A DNA stretch of 64,000 nucleotides from Streptomyces griseoviridis (GCF_005222485.1 NZ_CP029078.1:4553501-4617500); one strand, 5' to 3'. Positions 17,193 to 25,958 are shown, counted from the stretch's first letter. Made by a program: numbers and translations. Notes: a model not told the origin generated them from the letters alone.

Positions 17193-17340
17193 GCCCCCAC
17201 CCCCACTCCGGTGCCGTCGACAGCACTGCCGCTTACGCCACACCGGGCGGGATCACCCGCTCAGGACTTCACCCAAACCCAGGACGACATGACCGGCGAG
17301 TCTCAAGACGGTGGCACATCCGACTCTGACCCGACATCAG

Positions 17341-17377
17341 CCATGAGAGTCCGACATGAAATCTGAGACCCTACAAG
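17341..17377 (-). repeat. Right terminal inverted repeat of Tn7-like element
   Basis: On the minus strand it begins CTTGTAGGGTCTCAGATTTC. ATGTCGGACT and ATGTCGGGTC repeats follow further in (about 17355 down to 17320), resembling the arrays of transposase-binding sites at Tn7 ends. Confidence 0.6.
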
Positions 17378-17384
17378 CCCGAGG

Positions 17385-18866
17385 TCAGGTCTGTGCCATG
17401 TCCACGAAGCGTGAGTAGTGGCCCTGGAACGCCACCGTGATCGTCGCCGTCGGGCCGTTACGGTGCTTGCCGACGATGATGTCCGCCTCGCCCGCGCGCG
17501 GGGACTCCTTCTCGTAGGCGTCCTCACGGTGCAGCAGGATCACCATGTCCGCGTCCTGCTCGATGGAGCCGGACTCACGCAGGTCGGAGACCATCGGCTT
17601 CTTGTCGGTGCGCTGCTCGGGGCCTCGGTTCAGCTGCGAGAGCGCGATCACCGGGACCTCGAGCTCCTTGGCCAGCAGCTTGAGGTTTCGGGACATGTCC
17701 GAGACCTCCTGCTGACGGCTCTCCTGCCGCTTGGAACCACCGGCCTGCATCAGCTGGAGGTAGTCGATGATCACGAGCTTGATGTCGTTGCGCTGCTTCA
17801 GCCGGCGGCACTTGGCGCGGATCTCCATCATCGACAGGTTCGGGGAGTCGTCGATGTAGAGCGGCGCGGAGGACACCTCGGGCATCCTGCGCGCCAGCCG
17901 CGTCCAGTCCTCGTCCGTCATGGTGCCGGAGCGCATGTGGTGCAGCGCGACCCGCGCCTCGGCGGACAGCAGACGCATCGCGATCTCGTTGCGGCCCATC
18001 TCCAGGGAGAAGATGACGCTGGGCAGGTTGTTCTTGATCGACGCGGCGCGGGCGAAGTCCAGCGCGAGGGTGGACTTACCCATGGCGGGGCGGGCCGCGA
18101 TGACGATCATCTGGCCCGGGTGCAGGCCGTTGGTGAGGGAGTCGAGGTCGGTGAAGCCGGTCGGCACGCCCGTCATCTCGCCGCTGCGTGAGCCGATCGC
18201 CTCGATCTCGTCGAGCGCGCCCTCCATGATGTCGCCGAGCGGGAGGTAGTCCTCGCTGGTGCGCTGCTCGGTGACCGCGTAGATCTCGGCCTGGGCGCGG
18301 TTGACGATCTCGTCGACGTCGTCGTCGCCGGCGTATCCCATCTGGGTGATGCGGGTGCCGGCCTCGACCAGGCGGCGCAGGACCGCGCGTTCGTGGACGA
18401 TCTCGGCGTAGTACTCGGCGTTGGCCGCCGTCGGCACCGTCTGGACGAGGGTGTGCAGATACGACGCCCCGCCGACCTTGTTGATCTCGCCGCGCTTGGT
18501 GAGTTCGGCGGCGATCGTGATGGGGTCGGCCGGCTCGCCCTTGGCGTAGATGTCGAGGATCGCCTGGAAGATCGTCTCGTGCGCCGGTTTGTAGAAGTCG
18601 TGGCCCTTGAGGACCTCGACGACGTCGGCGATGGCGTCCTTCGACAGGAGCATGCCACCGAGGACAGACTGCTCGGCGTCGAGATCCTGGGGAGGCACCC
18701 GCTCGAACGCGGTGCCGCCGCTCTCCCACTCGCCGCTCTCCCGGCCGCGGTCGTGCTGGTCGTCACGGCTGCGGCCGCCGCCCTCGCCGCGACGGCGGGA
18801 AGCAGGCAGACGATCACTCGGACCGCTGTCGGCCCACGGGTCGTCCAAGGGCTCGGAAATGCTCAC
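17385..18866 (-). CDS. dnaB: DnaB, replicative DNA helicase
   Basis: A 493-residue hexameric helicase that unwinds DNA at the replication fork. It has an N-terminal primase-interaction domain (PPQDLDAEQSVLGGMLLSKD, about residues 55-170) and a C-terminal RecA-like motor with Walker A ARPAMGKSTL, Walker B LVIIDYLQLM and the terminal RNGPTATITVAFQGHYSRF motif. An Asp/Arg-rich N-terminal tail of about 50 residues precedes the helicase proper. The GTG at 18866 has a strong GGGAGGAGG ribosome site. No intein is present. Its leader carries a MITE 35 bp upstream, and a Tn7-like end begins 9 bp after its stop codon. Confidence 0.97.
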   Translation of the reverse strand: MSISEPLDDPWADSGPSDRLPASRRRGEGGGRSRDDQHDRGRESGEWESGGTAFERVPPQDLDAEQSVLGGMLLSKDAIADVVEVLKGHDFYKPAHETIFQAILDIYAKGEPADPITIAAELTKRGEINKVGGASYLHTLVQTVPTAANAEYYAEIVHERAVLRRLVEAGTRITQMGYAGDDDVDEIVNRAQAEIYAVTEQRTSEDYLPLGDIMEGALDEIEAIGSRSGEMTGVPTGFTDLDSLTNGLHPGQMIVIAARPAMGKSTLALDFARAASIKNNLPSVIFSLEMGRNEIAMRLLSAEARVALHHMRSGTMTDEDWTRLARRMPEVSSAPLYIDDSPNLSMMEIRAKCRRLKQRNDIKLVIIDYLQLMQAGGSKRQESRQQEVSDMSRNLKLLAKELEVPVIALSQLNRGPEQRTDKKPMVSDLRESGSIEQDADMVILLHREDAYEKESPRAGEADIIVGKHRNGPTATITVAFQGHYSRFVDMAQT

Positions 18867-18901
18867 CGAGCCACCTCCTCCCGTCCGCCGAGCGGACCTA
18901 G

Positions 18902-19112
18902 GGCCTGTCGTTTGGATCATGCGGCGAGTCGCAGGTCAGGCCACGCACATCTGCCGCGTTGTCGTCACTCGCCGACGTCCCCCAGCCTTCGGCCGGGGGT
19001 ACCCCCACCGCGTCGACTCCCTCCTCCGCCTTGCAGCTGCACGCGTCCTGACCCGCTCGGGTAGGCCGACGAGGCACCGCACCCCGATGCCGCCTGATCC
19101 AAACGACAGACC
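18902..19112. mobile_element. MITE of IS5 type in the dnaB leader
   Basis: A 211-bp segment whose ends are inverted repeats GG(C/T)CTGTCGTTTGGATCA. It is flanked by CTAG at 18898-18901 and at 19113-19116, the YTAR-type target duplication typical of the IS5 family. It has no transposase gene. Internally it includes a short hairpin (CCCCCAGCCTTCGGCCGGGG). It lies 35 bp upstream of the dnaB start codon, leaving only the ribosome site between. Confidence 0.82.
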
Positions 19113-19263
19113 CTAGCCATGCCCCACATTTCTACGGCACGGCACTGACAAATAAGAGGCCCAACTCCGCTTCGGGCGCGTCGGTTTTGTGACGGTTTCC
19201 CGGTCGGCGAAAGGAGTGTGCGCCGGACCACGTTAGGCCCGTGGGCACCGTCAGCCAATCTGG

Positions 19264-19525
19264 TTATCCACAGGCCATGTGGACGACGGCCCCGATGCTG
19301 TGGAGAACTCCGCAAAACCTGTGCACGACCCGGTGGACAGCCCTGTGAACAAGCTCGCTTTGCCTCCCACCTCACCCCTCTGACCAGGCACTTCACCGTC
19401 CACCGGCTGTGCAGAAGAAAAACTTTCGCCCTCAGCCCGAGATCGCTTCGAACGCTGCGCGAAACTGTGCCCGACGGGAGCCGATGTAAGGGTCACAAGC
19501 GACTTGTATCTCTTACCTGTGGATG
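19264..19525. promoter_or_regulatory. Cluster of DnaA-box-like sequences between dnaB and the MATE gene
   Basis: TTATCCACA at 19264-19272 is a consensus box. Near matches on the other strand are TGTGGACGA (19278), TGTGGAGAA (19299), GGTGGACAG (19332), TGTGAACAA (19344) and TGTGGATGA (19519). The 400-bp region 19117-19522 has no gene and must also hold the dnaB promoter, which I cannot place. DnaA-box clusters outside oriC that affect initiation are known in Streptomyces; whether this is such a site is inference. Confidence 0.5.
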
Positions 19526-19533
19526 ATTACATT
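19504..19533 (+). promoter_or_regulatory. Candidate promoter of MATE gene (leaderless)
   Basis: TTGTAT at 19504-19509 and TACATT at 19528-19533 are 18 bp apart. The -10 element ends 7 bases before the ATG at 19541, and no ribosome site is present, which fits a leaderless transcript. Confidence 0.5.
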
Positions 19534-19540
19534 GCTGCTC

Positions 19541-20878
19541 ATGACCCAGGCTCCCGCGACACCCAAGGCCACCCGGCGGCAGCACGACCGTGAGATCGTC
19601 GCGCTGGCCGTGCCGGCCTTCGGCGCGCTCGTCGCCGAGCCACTCTTCGTCATGGCCGACAGCGCCATCGTCGGCCATCTCGGCACCGCCCAGCTCGCCG
19701 GGCTCGGCGTCGCCTCGGCCCTTCTCACCACCGCCGTCAGCGTCTTCGTCTTCCTCGCCTACGCCACCACCGCGGCCGTGGCCCGCCGCGTCGGCGCCGG
19801 TGATCTCCCGGCCGCGATCCGCCAGGGCATGGACGGCATCTGGCTGGCGCTCCTGATCGGCGCCGCCGTGATCGCCGTCGCCCTGCCCACGGCGCCCTCT
19901 CTGGTGGCACTCTTCGGCGCCTCCGACACGGCGGCACCCTACGCGACCACCTATCTGCGCATCTCGGTCCTCGGCATCCCAGCCATGCTCGTCGTGCTCG
20001 CCGCGACCGGCGTCCTGCGTGGCCTCCAGAACACCAGGACCCCCCTCTACGTCGCCGGCGCCGGCTTCATCGCCAACGGTCTCCTCAACGTGCTCCTCGT
20101 CTACGGCGCCGGTCTCGGCATCGCCGGTTCCGCGTGGGGCACCGTCATCGCCCAGTGCGGCATGGCCGCCGTCTATCTCGTCGTGGTCGTCAGGGGCGCC
20201 CGCCGGCACGGCGCCTCCCTCCGTCCCGACCTCGCCGGGATACGCAACTCCGCCCAGGCCGGTGTGCCCCTGCTGATCCGCACCCTGTCGCTGCGGGCGG
20301 TCCTGATGATCGCCACGGCCATCGCCGCCCGGCTCGGCGACGCCGACATCGCCGCCCACCAGATCATCCTGTCCCTGTGGAGCCTGCTGGCCTTCGCCCT
20401 CGACGCCATCGCCATCGCCGGGCAGGCCATCATCGGGCGCTACCTCGGCGCCGACGATCCCGCGGGCGCCCGTGCCGCCTGCCGCCGCATGGTGCAGTGG
20501 GGCACCGCGGTCGGTGTCGTCCTCGGACTGCTGGTGGTGGCGACCCGGCCCGCCTTCCTGGCGATGTTCACCGGCGACCAGATCGTGAAGGACGCCGCGC
20601 TCCCCGCACTCGTGATCGTGGCGCTCGCCCAGCCGGTCTGCGGCATCGTCTACGTCCTGGACGGCGTCCTGATGGGCGCGGGCGACGGCCCGTATCTGGC
20701 CTGGGCCATGCTGCTCACCCTGGCGGCCTTCACCCCCGTCGCCCTGCTGGTCCCGGCTTTCGGCGGCGGGCTCACCGCGCTCTGGGCGGCCATGACGCTG
20801 ATGATGACCGTGCGCCTGGTGACCCTCTGGCTGCGCACCCGCTCCGGCCGCTGGATCGTGACCGGCGCGACCCGCTGA
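19541..20878 (+). CDS. MATE-family multidrug/metabolite efflux transporter
   Basis: A 445-residue membrane protein with about 12 hydrophobic segments in two similar halves, the MATE layout. Landmarks are PAFGALVAEPLFVMADSAIVGH near the start and GVLRGLQNTRTPLYVAG before the second half. MATE proteins export cationic compounds in exchange for H+ or Na+. The start at 19541 is preferred over 19523 because of the promoter spacing described for this gene. It converges on the rplI operon, and the two share the strong hairpin at 21051-21084. Confidence 0.92.
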   Translation: MTQAPATPKATRRQHDREIVALAVPAFGALVAEPLFVMADSAIVGHLGTAQLAGLGVASALLTTAVSVFVFLAYATTAAVARRVGAGDLPAAIRQGMDGIWLALLIGAAVIAVALPTAPSLVALFGASDTAAPYATTYLRISVLGIPAMLVVLAATGVLRGLQNTRTPLYVAGAGFIANGLLNVLLVYGAGLGIAGSAWGTVIAQCGMAAVYLVVVVRGARRHGASLRPDLAGIRNSAQAGVPLLIRTLSLRAVLMIATAIAARLGDADIAAHQIILSLWSLLAFALDAIAIAGQAIIGRYLGADDPAGARAACRRMVQWGTAVGVVLGLLVVATRPAFLAMFTGDQIVKDAALPALVIVALAQPVCGIVYVLDGVLMGAGDGPYLAWAMLLTLAAFTPVALLVPAFGGGLTALWAAMTLMMTVRLVTLWLRTRSGRWIVTGATR

Positions 20879-20986
20879 CCTCAGCGCCCCAGCCCCTCAA
20901 CCCAGCTCCCAGCCCCCAGCCGCACCGCCGAACCTGCGCGCGAGCCGCCGCAACCCTGCCCGGGTCCGCACGCTCACCCGCGCGCC

Positions 20987-21000
20987 GTTTCACGTGAAAC
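20987..21000. promoter_or_regulatory. parS, perfect ParB-binding site
   Basis: Exact GTTTCACGTGAAAC in the intergenic region between the convergent MATE and rplI genes, 50 bp from their shared terminator. Confidence 0.93.
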
Positions 21001-21050
21001 ATCGGCTCCCGCCCCCGTACGCCTCCCGTCCACCCCTCGTCAGAACACGA

Positions 21051-21084
21051 AGAAGGGCCGCACCCGGTGGGGTGCGGCCCTTCT
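21051..21084. terminator. Bidirectional terminator between MATE gene and rplI operon
   Basis: AGAAGGGCCGCACC and GGTGCGGCCCTTCT form a perfect 14-bp stem with a 6-base loop. Confidence 0.85.
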
Positions 21085-21110
21085 CTCAGCTGTTCAGCCG
21101 AGCACGGCGA

Positions 21111-21557
21111 TCAGGCCGCGACGACCTCGATGGTGACCTTGGCGGCCACCTCGGGGTGCAGACGCACGGACGTCTCGTGCCCGCCCAGGGTCTTGATGGG
21201 CGAGCCAAGCTCGATGCGGCGCTTGTCGACCTCGGGGCCGCCGGCAGCCTTGATCGCCGAAGCGACGTCGGCCGGGGTGACGGAACCGAAGAGACGACCG
21301 GCGTCGCCGGAGCGGACGGCCAGACGGACCTTCACGCCTTCGAGCTGGGCCTTCACGGAGTTGGCCTGCTCGATGGTCTGGATCTCGTGGATCTTGCGAG
21401 CGCGACGGATCTGCTCGACGTCCTTCTCGCCACCCTTGGTCCAGCGGATAGCGAACTTCCGCGGGATCAGGTAGTTGCGAGCGTAACCGTCCTTGACGTC
21501 GACGACGTCGCCCGCGGCACCGAGGCCGGAGACCTCGTGGGTGAGGATGATCTTCAT
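21111..21557 (-). CDS. rplI: Ribosomal protein bL9
   Basis: A 148-residue large-subunit protein with the two-domain L9 shape. The N-terminal domain [20 protein letters not shown]...[10 protein letters not shown] is the bL9 signature and binds 23S rRNA; a long connecting helix and the C-terminal domain ([20 protein letters not shown]) follow. It is the last gene of the rpsF-ssb-rpsR-rplI operon, 18 bp after rpsR, and is followed by the hairpin at 21051-21084. Confidence 0.98.
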   Translation of the reverse strand: MKIILTHEVSGLGAAGDVVDVKDGYARNYLIPRKFAIRWTKGGEKDVEQIRRARKIHEIQTIEQANSVKAQLEGVKVRLAVRSGDAGRLFGSVTPADVASAIKAAGGPEVDKRRIELGSPIKTLGGHETSVRLHPEVAAKVTIEVVAA

Positions 21558-21575
21558 TTGTCGGTCACCCTTCCC

Positions 21576-21812
21576 TTATCGCGCGGTGGAGGTGTAGGGC
21601 AGCAGCGCCATCTCACGGCTGTTCTTCACGGCCGTGGCGACGTCACGCTGGTGCTGCGTGCAGTTGCCGGTCACGCGGCGGGCACGGATCTTGCCGCGGT
21701 CGGAAATGAACTTCCGCAGCATGTTCGTGTCCTTGTAGTCCACGTACGTGACCTTGTCCTTGCAGAAAGCGCAGACCTTCTTCTTAGGCTTGCGCACAGG
21801 CGGCTTCGCCAT
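21576..21812 (-). CDS. rpsR: Ribosomal protein bS18, zinc-ribbon (C+) form
   Basis: A 78-residue small-subunit protein with the S18 core [22 protein letters not shown], which binds 16S rRNA beside S6. Its N-terminus contains CAFCKDK, a Cys pair seen in zinc-binding versions of bS18. Streptomyces often carry a second, Cys-free copy controlled by zinc supply; that copy is not in this window. It lies 40 bp after ssb in the same operon. Confidence 0.97.
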   Translation of the reverse strand: MAKPPVRKPKKKVCAFCKDKVTYVDYKDTNMLRKFISDRGKIRARRVTGNCTQHQRDVATAVKNSREMALLPYTSTAR

Positions 21813-21852
21813 GGTGTTTCTCCTGTGTGATCAAGAAGTGGGGATGCGAGCC

Positions 21853-22461
21853 CTAGAAGGGGGGCTCGTCCGAGTAGCCACCGCCGCCGCCGGAGTTTCC
21901 ACCCCAGCCGCCGCCACCGCCGCCGCCCTGGTTGCCACCGGCGGGAGCACCGCCGGTCGCCCACGGGTCGTCCGCGGGAGCGCCGCCGCCCTGCTGGCCG
22001 CCGCCGGAGTTTCCACCCCAGCCGCCGCCACCCTGGCCGCCGCCGCCACCGCTGCCGCTGCCGCCGCCGTAACCACCCTGGCCACCGCGACCGCCACCGG
22101 CCGTCTTGGTGACCTTCGCCGTGGCACTGCGGAGGCTGGCGCCGACTTCCTCGACGTCCAGCTCGTAGACCGTGCGCTTGACGCCCTCACGGTCCTCGTA
22201 GGACCGCTGCTTCAGCCGGCCCTGCACGATGACGCGCATGCCTCGCTGGAGGGACTCGGCGACGTTCTCAGCCGCCTGACGCCAGACCGAGCAGGTCAGG
22301 AACAGGCTCTCGCCGTCCTTCCACTCGTTGGTCTGACGGTCGAAGGTCCGGGGCGTGGACGCGACACGGAACTTCGCGACGGCCGCACCGGAAGGGGTGA
22401 AGCGCAGCTCGGGGTCGTCGACAAGATTGCCGACGACCGTGATGACGGTCTCGCCTGCCAT
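21853..22461 (-). CDS. ssb: Single-stranded DNA-binding protein
   Basis: A 202-residue SSB. The OB-fold domain occupies about residues 1-115 ([39 protein letters not shown]). It is followed by a Gly-rich linker of about 75 residues and the acidic tip YSDEPPF, which recruits replication and repair proteins. The coupling with rpsF and rpsR is the conserved arrangement of the main actinobacterial SSB (SsbA), so this should be the essential one. The Gly-rich linker is encoded by near-repetitive GGC/GGN runs and may be prone to length variation. Confidence 0.97.
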   Translation of the reverse strand: MAGETVITVVGNLVDDPELRFTPSGAAVAKFRVASTPRTFDRQTNEWKDGESLFLTCSVWRQAAENVAESLQRGMRVIVQGRLKQRSYEDREGVKRTVYELDVEEVGASLRSATAKVTKTAGGGRGGQGGYGGGSGSGGGGGQGGGGWGGNSGGGQQGGGAPADDPWATGGAPAGGNQGGGGGGGWGGNSGGGGGYSDEPPF

Positions 22462-22538
22462 GGGGGAACCTCTCGGCGGGTTTGCTGCTGGGCTGCTGGT
22501 GCTGCTACTCGAATCCCGAGATCAACTGAGCCGGTGGC

Positions 22539-22829
22539 TCAGTGCATCTCGGGGCGGAGGACCTTGGTCCGGAGGACCGACTCGTTCAGGTTCATCTGGC
22601 GGTCGAGCTCCTTGACGACCGCAGGCTCGGCCTGCAGGTCGATGACCGAGTAGATGCCCTCGGGCTTCTTCTTGATCTCGTACGAGAGACGACGACGGCC
22701 CCAGGTGTCGACCTTCTCGACCTTTCCGTTGCCCTCACGGACGACGGAGAGGAAGTTCTCGATCAGCGGGGAGACAGAGCGCTCCTCGAGATCGGGGTCG
22801 AGGATGACCATCACCTCGTAGTGACGCAT
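22539..22829 (-). CDS. rpsF: Ribosomal protein bS6
   Basis: A 96-residue small-subunit protein with the S6 ferredoxin-like fold: [19 protein letters not shown] at the start, [18 protein letters not shown] in the middle and the [14 protein letters not shown] end. It pairs with bS18 in the ribosome platform. It is first in the operon; the ATG at 22829 has a GGAGG-type ribosome site (complement of cacctcctttgg). The promoter must lie in the 285 bp upstream. Confidence 0.98.
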   Translation of the reverse strand: MRHYEVMVILDPDLEERSVSPLIENFLSVVREGNGKVEKVDTWGRRRLSYEIKKKPEGIYSVIDLQAEPAVVKELDRQMNLNESVLRTKVLRPEMH

Positions 22830-23114
22830 GTGGAACCCACCTCCTTTGGACTCAGCGGCCACGGTCGTTCCGTGGCAGGAGGGTTGTGATGCGTACGCAA
22901 CGGTATCGGCCGCCACTGACAATCGGGGGTCGACGAGCGACATCCCCGAGCGGCCCGGACGAATCCTGGGCACTGCCTGGGCAGACACCGGTGCAGAGGG
23001 TACAGACTACCCGCACGGCGGCTTCCGGTTGAAATCCGGCCCCTCGGGCAGTCAACTTGTACACATCGGGTGTGTATGGCGCTACGATGCGCCGCCTTCC
23101 GCAGGAGGTGCCTC

Positions 23115-23429
23115 ATGGCACAGGCAATGCGACCCAACACCGTCGGCGGACTCTTCGCCACGGACGGAAAGTCCCATCCCCTCCAGGACACGCTGCTCGC
23201 GGTGACGCTGGTGCTCGGCTTCACGGCGGCCATCACAGCGATCTTCCACAGTCTGCACCTGGTCAGCTCCTGGGCCGGCCTGATCGGCATCTTCACCGGG
23301 GCGTACGGCCAGTGGATCTCGGTGACGACGCGCGAGCGGTTCGGGCTCATCCTGGGTCTCGGCGCCTCGGCGATCGGCTTCTTCCTCGGCATGGCCCACG
23401 GCGGGCTGTTCGGCGGGATCGTCGGCTAG
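23115..23429 (+). CDS. Small integral membrane protein of unknown function
   Basis: A 104-residue protein with three hydrophobic segments (about residues 27-48, 52-70 and 78-100) and a Gly-rich end (LGMAHGGLFGGIVG). The N-terminus MAQAMRPNTVGGLFATDGKS is polar. AGGAGG sits 7 bases before the ATG. It resembles uncharacterised conserved Streptomyces membrane proteins, and nothing suggests a specific role. It is divergent from the rpsF operon. A non-coding stretch of about 270 bp separates it from femX. Confidence 0.8.
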   Translation: MAQAMRPNTVGGLFATDGKSHPLQDTLLAVTLVLGFTAAITAIFHSLHLVSSWAGLIGIFTGAYGQWISVTTRERFGLILGLGASAIGFFLGMAHGGLFGGIVG

Positions 23430-23699
23430 CGCCCCGGTCCTCCGCTCCGGTCCTCCGACCCCGCGGACGGCCCCCGGCGGGCGGCCGGAACCGGGACCGC
23501 CGGTCCGCACCCGGAGACGGGAGTACCCCGCCACCCGCCGGGAAGCCGTACAAAACAGGGTGGAACGCCCCGGCCGCGTGTGGGTCGGGGCGCCGCTTCC
23601 GTACGCCCATCCGGGGCGCTCGCACGGCGCAGTAGGCTTCGGCGCGAGAGCCGGAGCCCCTGTACCCATGGGGACACCCCAGCCCGAGGAGCGCCCCGA

Positions 23700-24821
23700 A
23701 TGAGCCTGACCCTGAGGACGATCAGCCGCGAGCAGCATCTGGCGTACATCCAGAGCCTGCCGTCGGCGAGCCACATGCAGGTTCCCGCCTGGGCCGACGT
23801 CAAGGCGGAGTGGCGCGCGGAGAGCCTCGGCTGGTTCGACGACCGGACCGGTGAACTGGTCGGCGCGGGGCTCGTCCTCTACCGTCAGCTGCCCAAGATC
23901 AAGCGCTACCTCGCCTATCTGCCCGAGGGCCCGGTCATCAACTGGTTCGCGCCGAACCTGACCGAGTGGCTCGAGCCGATGCTCGCCCACCTCAAGCACC
24001 AGGGCGCCTTCTCGGTGAAGATGGGCCCGCCGGTGATCATCCGGCGCTGGGACGCGAACTCGATCAAGCAGGGCATCCAGAACCCGGACGTGAAGCGGCT
24101 GCGGGACATCGAGGCCGACTTCATCGAACCGCGCGCCTTCGAGGTCTCCGACAAGCTGCGCCGGATGGGCTGGCAGCAGGGCGAGGACGGCGGCGCCGGC
24201 TTCGGCGACGTGCAGCCGCGCTACGTCTTCCAGGTGCCGCTGGCCAACCGTTCCCTCGAAGAGGTCCACAAGAACTTCAACCAGCTGTGGCGGCGCAACA
24301 TCAAGAAGGCCGAGAAGGCCGGCGTCGAGGTCGTCCAGGGCGGCTACCAGGACCTGGAGGAGTGGCAGCGGCTGTACGAGATCACGGCCGTGCGCGACCA
24401 CTTCAGGCCTCGCCCGCTCTCGTACTTCCAGCGCATGTGGACGGCCCTCAACACCGAGGACCCCAACCGGATGCGGCTGTACTTCGCCCGCCACAACGGG
24501 GTCAACCTGTCGGCGGCGACGATGCTGATCGTCGGCGGGCACGTCTGGTACTCCTACGGCGCCTCCGACAACATCGGGCGCGAGGTGCGGCCGTCGAACG
24601 CGATGCAGTGGCGGATGCTGCGGGACGCCTACGCGCTCGGCGCGACCGCCTACGACCTGCGCGGCATCTCCGACTCGCTGGACGAGACCGACCACCTCTT
24701 CGGCCTGATCCAGTTCAAGGTGGGCACCGGCGGCCAGGCCGCGGAGTACCTCGGCGAGTGGGACTTCCCGCTCAACAAGCTGCTCCACAAGGCGCTCGAC
24801 ATCTACATGTCGCGCCGCTGA
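23700..24821 (+). CDS. femX: FemX-type lipid II:glycine glycyltransferase (FemABX family)
   Basis: A 373-residue FemABX aminoacyltransferase. It has the tandem GNAT-like fold with RNIKKAEKAGVEVVQGGY in the middle and the C-terminal YDLRGISDSLDETDHLFGLIQFKVGTGGQ segment, which is typical of Fem proteins. The family uses glycyl-tRNA to attach the bridge glycine to lipid II; in S. coelicolor femX sits in this same position and is reported as essential. A GAGGAGCG ribosome site precedes the ATG. The next gene starts 65 bp later on the same strand, so the two are probably cotranscribed. Confidence 0.9.
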   Translation: MSLTLRTISREQHLAYIQSLPSASHMQVPAWADVKAEWRAESLGWFDDRTGELVGAGLVLYRQLPKIKRYLAYLPEGPVINWFAPNLTEWLEPMLAHLKHQGAFSVKMGPPVIIRRWDANSIKQGIQNPDVKRLRDIEADFIEPRAFEVSDKLRRMGWQQGEDGGAGFGDVQPRYVFQVPLANRSLEEVHKNFNQLWRRNIKKAEKAGVEVVQGGYQDLEEWQRLYEITAVRDHFRPRPLSYFQRMWTALNTEDPNRMRLYFARHNGVNLSAATMLIVGGHVWYSYGASDNIGREVRPSNAMQWRMLRDAYALGATAYDLRGISDSLDETDHLFGLIQFKVGTGGQAAEYLGEWDFPLNKLLHKALDIYMSRR

Positions 24822-24886
24822 CGTCACGTTCAGTGATTCGATACCTCTGACACACCGCTGCCACGAGAAAGGTCCCAGGTCCGGCC

Positions 24887-25918
24887 ATGGCGCTCACGCT
24901 CTACGTCGACACCGCGCGCTGGCGTGCGCACCACAAGCACGTGCAGGAGCAGTTCCCGGGGCTCGTCCCGGTCTGCAAGGGCAACGGCTACGGCTTCGGG
25001 CACGAGCGGCTGGCGGAGGAGGCCACCCGGCTCGGCTCGGACGTGCTGGCCGTCGGGACGACGTACGAGGCGGCGCGGATCAAGGACTGGTTCGGCGGTG
25101 ACCTGCTGGTGCTGACGCCGTACCGGCGCGGCGAGGAGCCGGTCCCGCTGCCCGACCGGGTGATCCGCTCGGTGTCGTCGGTGGACGGGGTGTACGGCCT
25201 GGTCGGCGCCCGGGTGGTGATCGAGGTGATGTCCTCGATGAAGCGGCACGGGATCAGTGAGCAGGACCTTCCGCAGTTGCACTCGGCCATAGAGAACATC
25301 CGGCTGGAGGGCTTCGCGATCCACCTGCCGCTGGACCGTACCGACGGCTCGGACGCCGTCGAGGAGGTCATCGGCTGGATGGACCGGCTGCGCGCGGCCC
25401 GGCTGCCGTTGCACACCATGTTCGTCAGCCACCTCAAGGCCGACGAACTGGCGCGGCTGCGGCAGCAGTTCCCGCAGACCCAGTTCCGCGCCCGGATCGG
25501 CACCCGGCTGTGGCTGGGGGACCACGAGGCGACGGAGTACCGCGGCGCGGTCCTGGACGTGACGCGGGTCGCCAAGGGGGACCGGTTCGGCTACCGCCAG
25601 CAGAAGGCGGCCTCCGACGGCTATCTGGTGGTCGTGGCGGGCGGTACCTCGCACGGGGTGGGCCTTGAGGCCCCCAAGGCGCTGCACGGCGTCATGCCGC
25701 GCGCCAAGGGCGTGGCGCGGGCCGGTCTCGCGACGGTCAACCGGAACCTGGCGCCGTTCGTCTGGGGCGGCAAGCAGCGCTGGTTCGCCGAGCCGCCGCA
25801 CATGCAGGTGTCGATCCTGTTCGTGCCGTCGGACGCGCCGGAGCCGCAGGTCGGCGAGGAACTGGTGGCCCATCTGCGGCACACCACCACGCAGTTCGAC
25901 CGCATCATGGACCGCTGA
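24887..25918 (+). CDS. Alanine racemase-like PLP protein
   Basis: A 343-residue protein with the N-terminal PLP barrel of alanine racemases: VCKGNGYGFGHERLAEEA supplies the likely PLP lysine, and ARIGTRLWLGD matches the barrel strand near the cofactor. The C-terminal beta domain is shorter and different from true Alr enzymes, so racemase activity cannot be assumed. Its place directly behind femX suggests a role in supplying or handling amino acids for peptidoglycan. A perfect 16-bp terminator follows at 25959-25995. Confidence 0.85.
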   Translation: MALTLYVDTARWRAHHKHVQEQFPGLVPVCKGNGYGFGHERLAEEATRLGSDVLAVGTTYEAARIKDWFGGDLLVLTPYRRGEEPVPLPDRVIRSVSSVDGVYGLVGARVVIEVMSSMKRHGISEQDLPQLHSAIENIRLEGFAIHLPLDRTDGSDAVEEVIGWMDRLRAARLPLHTMFVSHLKADELARLRQQFPQTQFRARIGTRLWLGDHEATEYRGAVLDVTRVAKGDRFGYRQQKAASDGYLVVVAGGTSHGVGLEAPKALHGVMPRAKGVARAGLATVNRNLAPFVWGGKQRWFAEPPHMQVSILFVPSDAPEPQVGEELVAHLRHTTTQFDRIMDR

Positions 25919-25958
25919 CGAGCGCTGCTTCCCGCGTGGGACGCGCGCACGCACGCGT

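Larger units (their letters stand above)
13904..17377 (-). mobile_element. Decayed Tn7-like element inserted at the 3' end of dnaB
   Basis: Both ends carry the same inverted sequence. On the left strand CTTGTAGG-T-TCTCA-C-TTTC-GG-TGTC begins at 13904. The complement of the right end reads CTTGTAGG-G-TCTCA-GA-TTTC-A-TGTC from 17377. Blocks of 8, 5, 4 and 4 bases match. Inside are a tnsA-like gene with a stop codon, a truncated tnsB-like gene and two unrecognised genes. The right end lies 9 bp beyond the dnaB stop codon, and tnsA is nearest that end and reads away from it, the same arrangement as Tn7 at glmS. No clear 5-bp target duplication is visible, and tnsC and a target selector are missing, so the element is a relic. 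Confidence 0.68.

Noticed and set aside
13899..17382. A 5-bp target duplication around the Tn7-like element
   Set aside because: Bases outside the two ends (CCAAC on the left, CCCGA on the right) do not match, so no duplication can be claimed. The neighbouring older element may explain this.
24831..24845. A parS-like CACGT-containing sequence near the femX end
   Set aside because: It shares only a short core with parS and lacks the palindrome.
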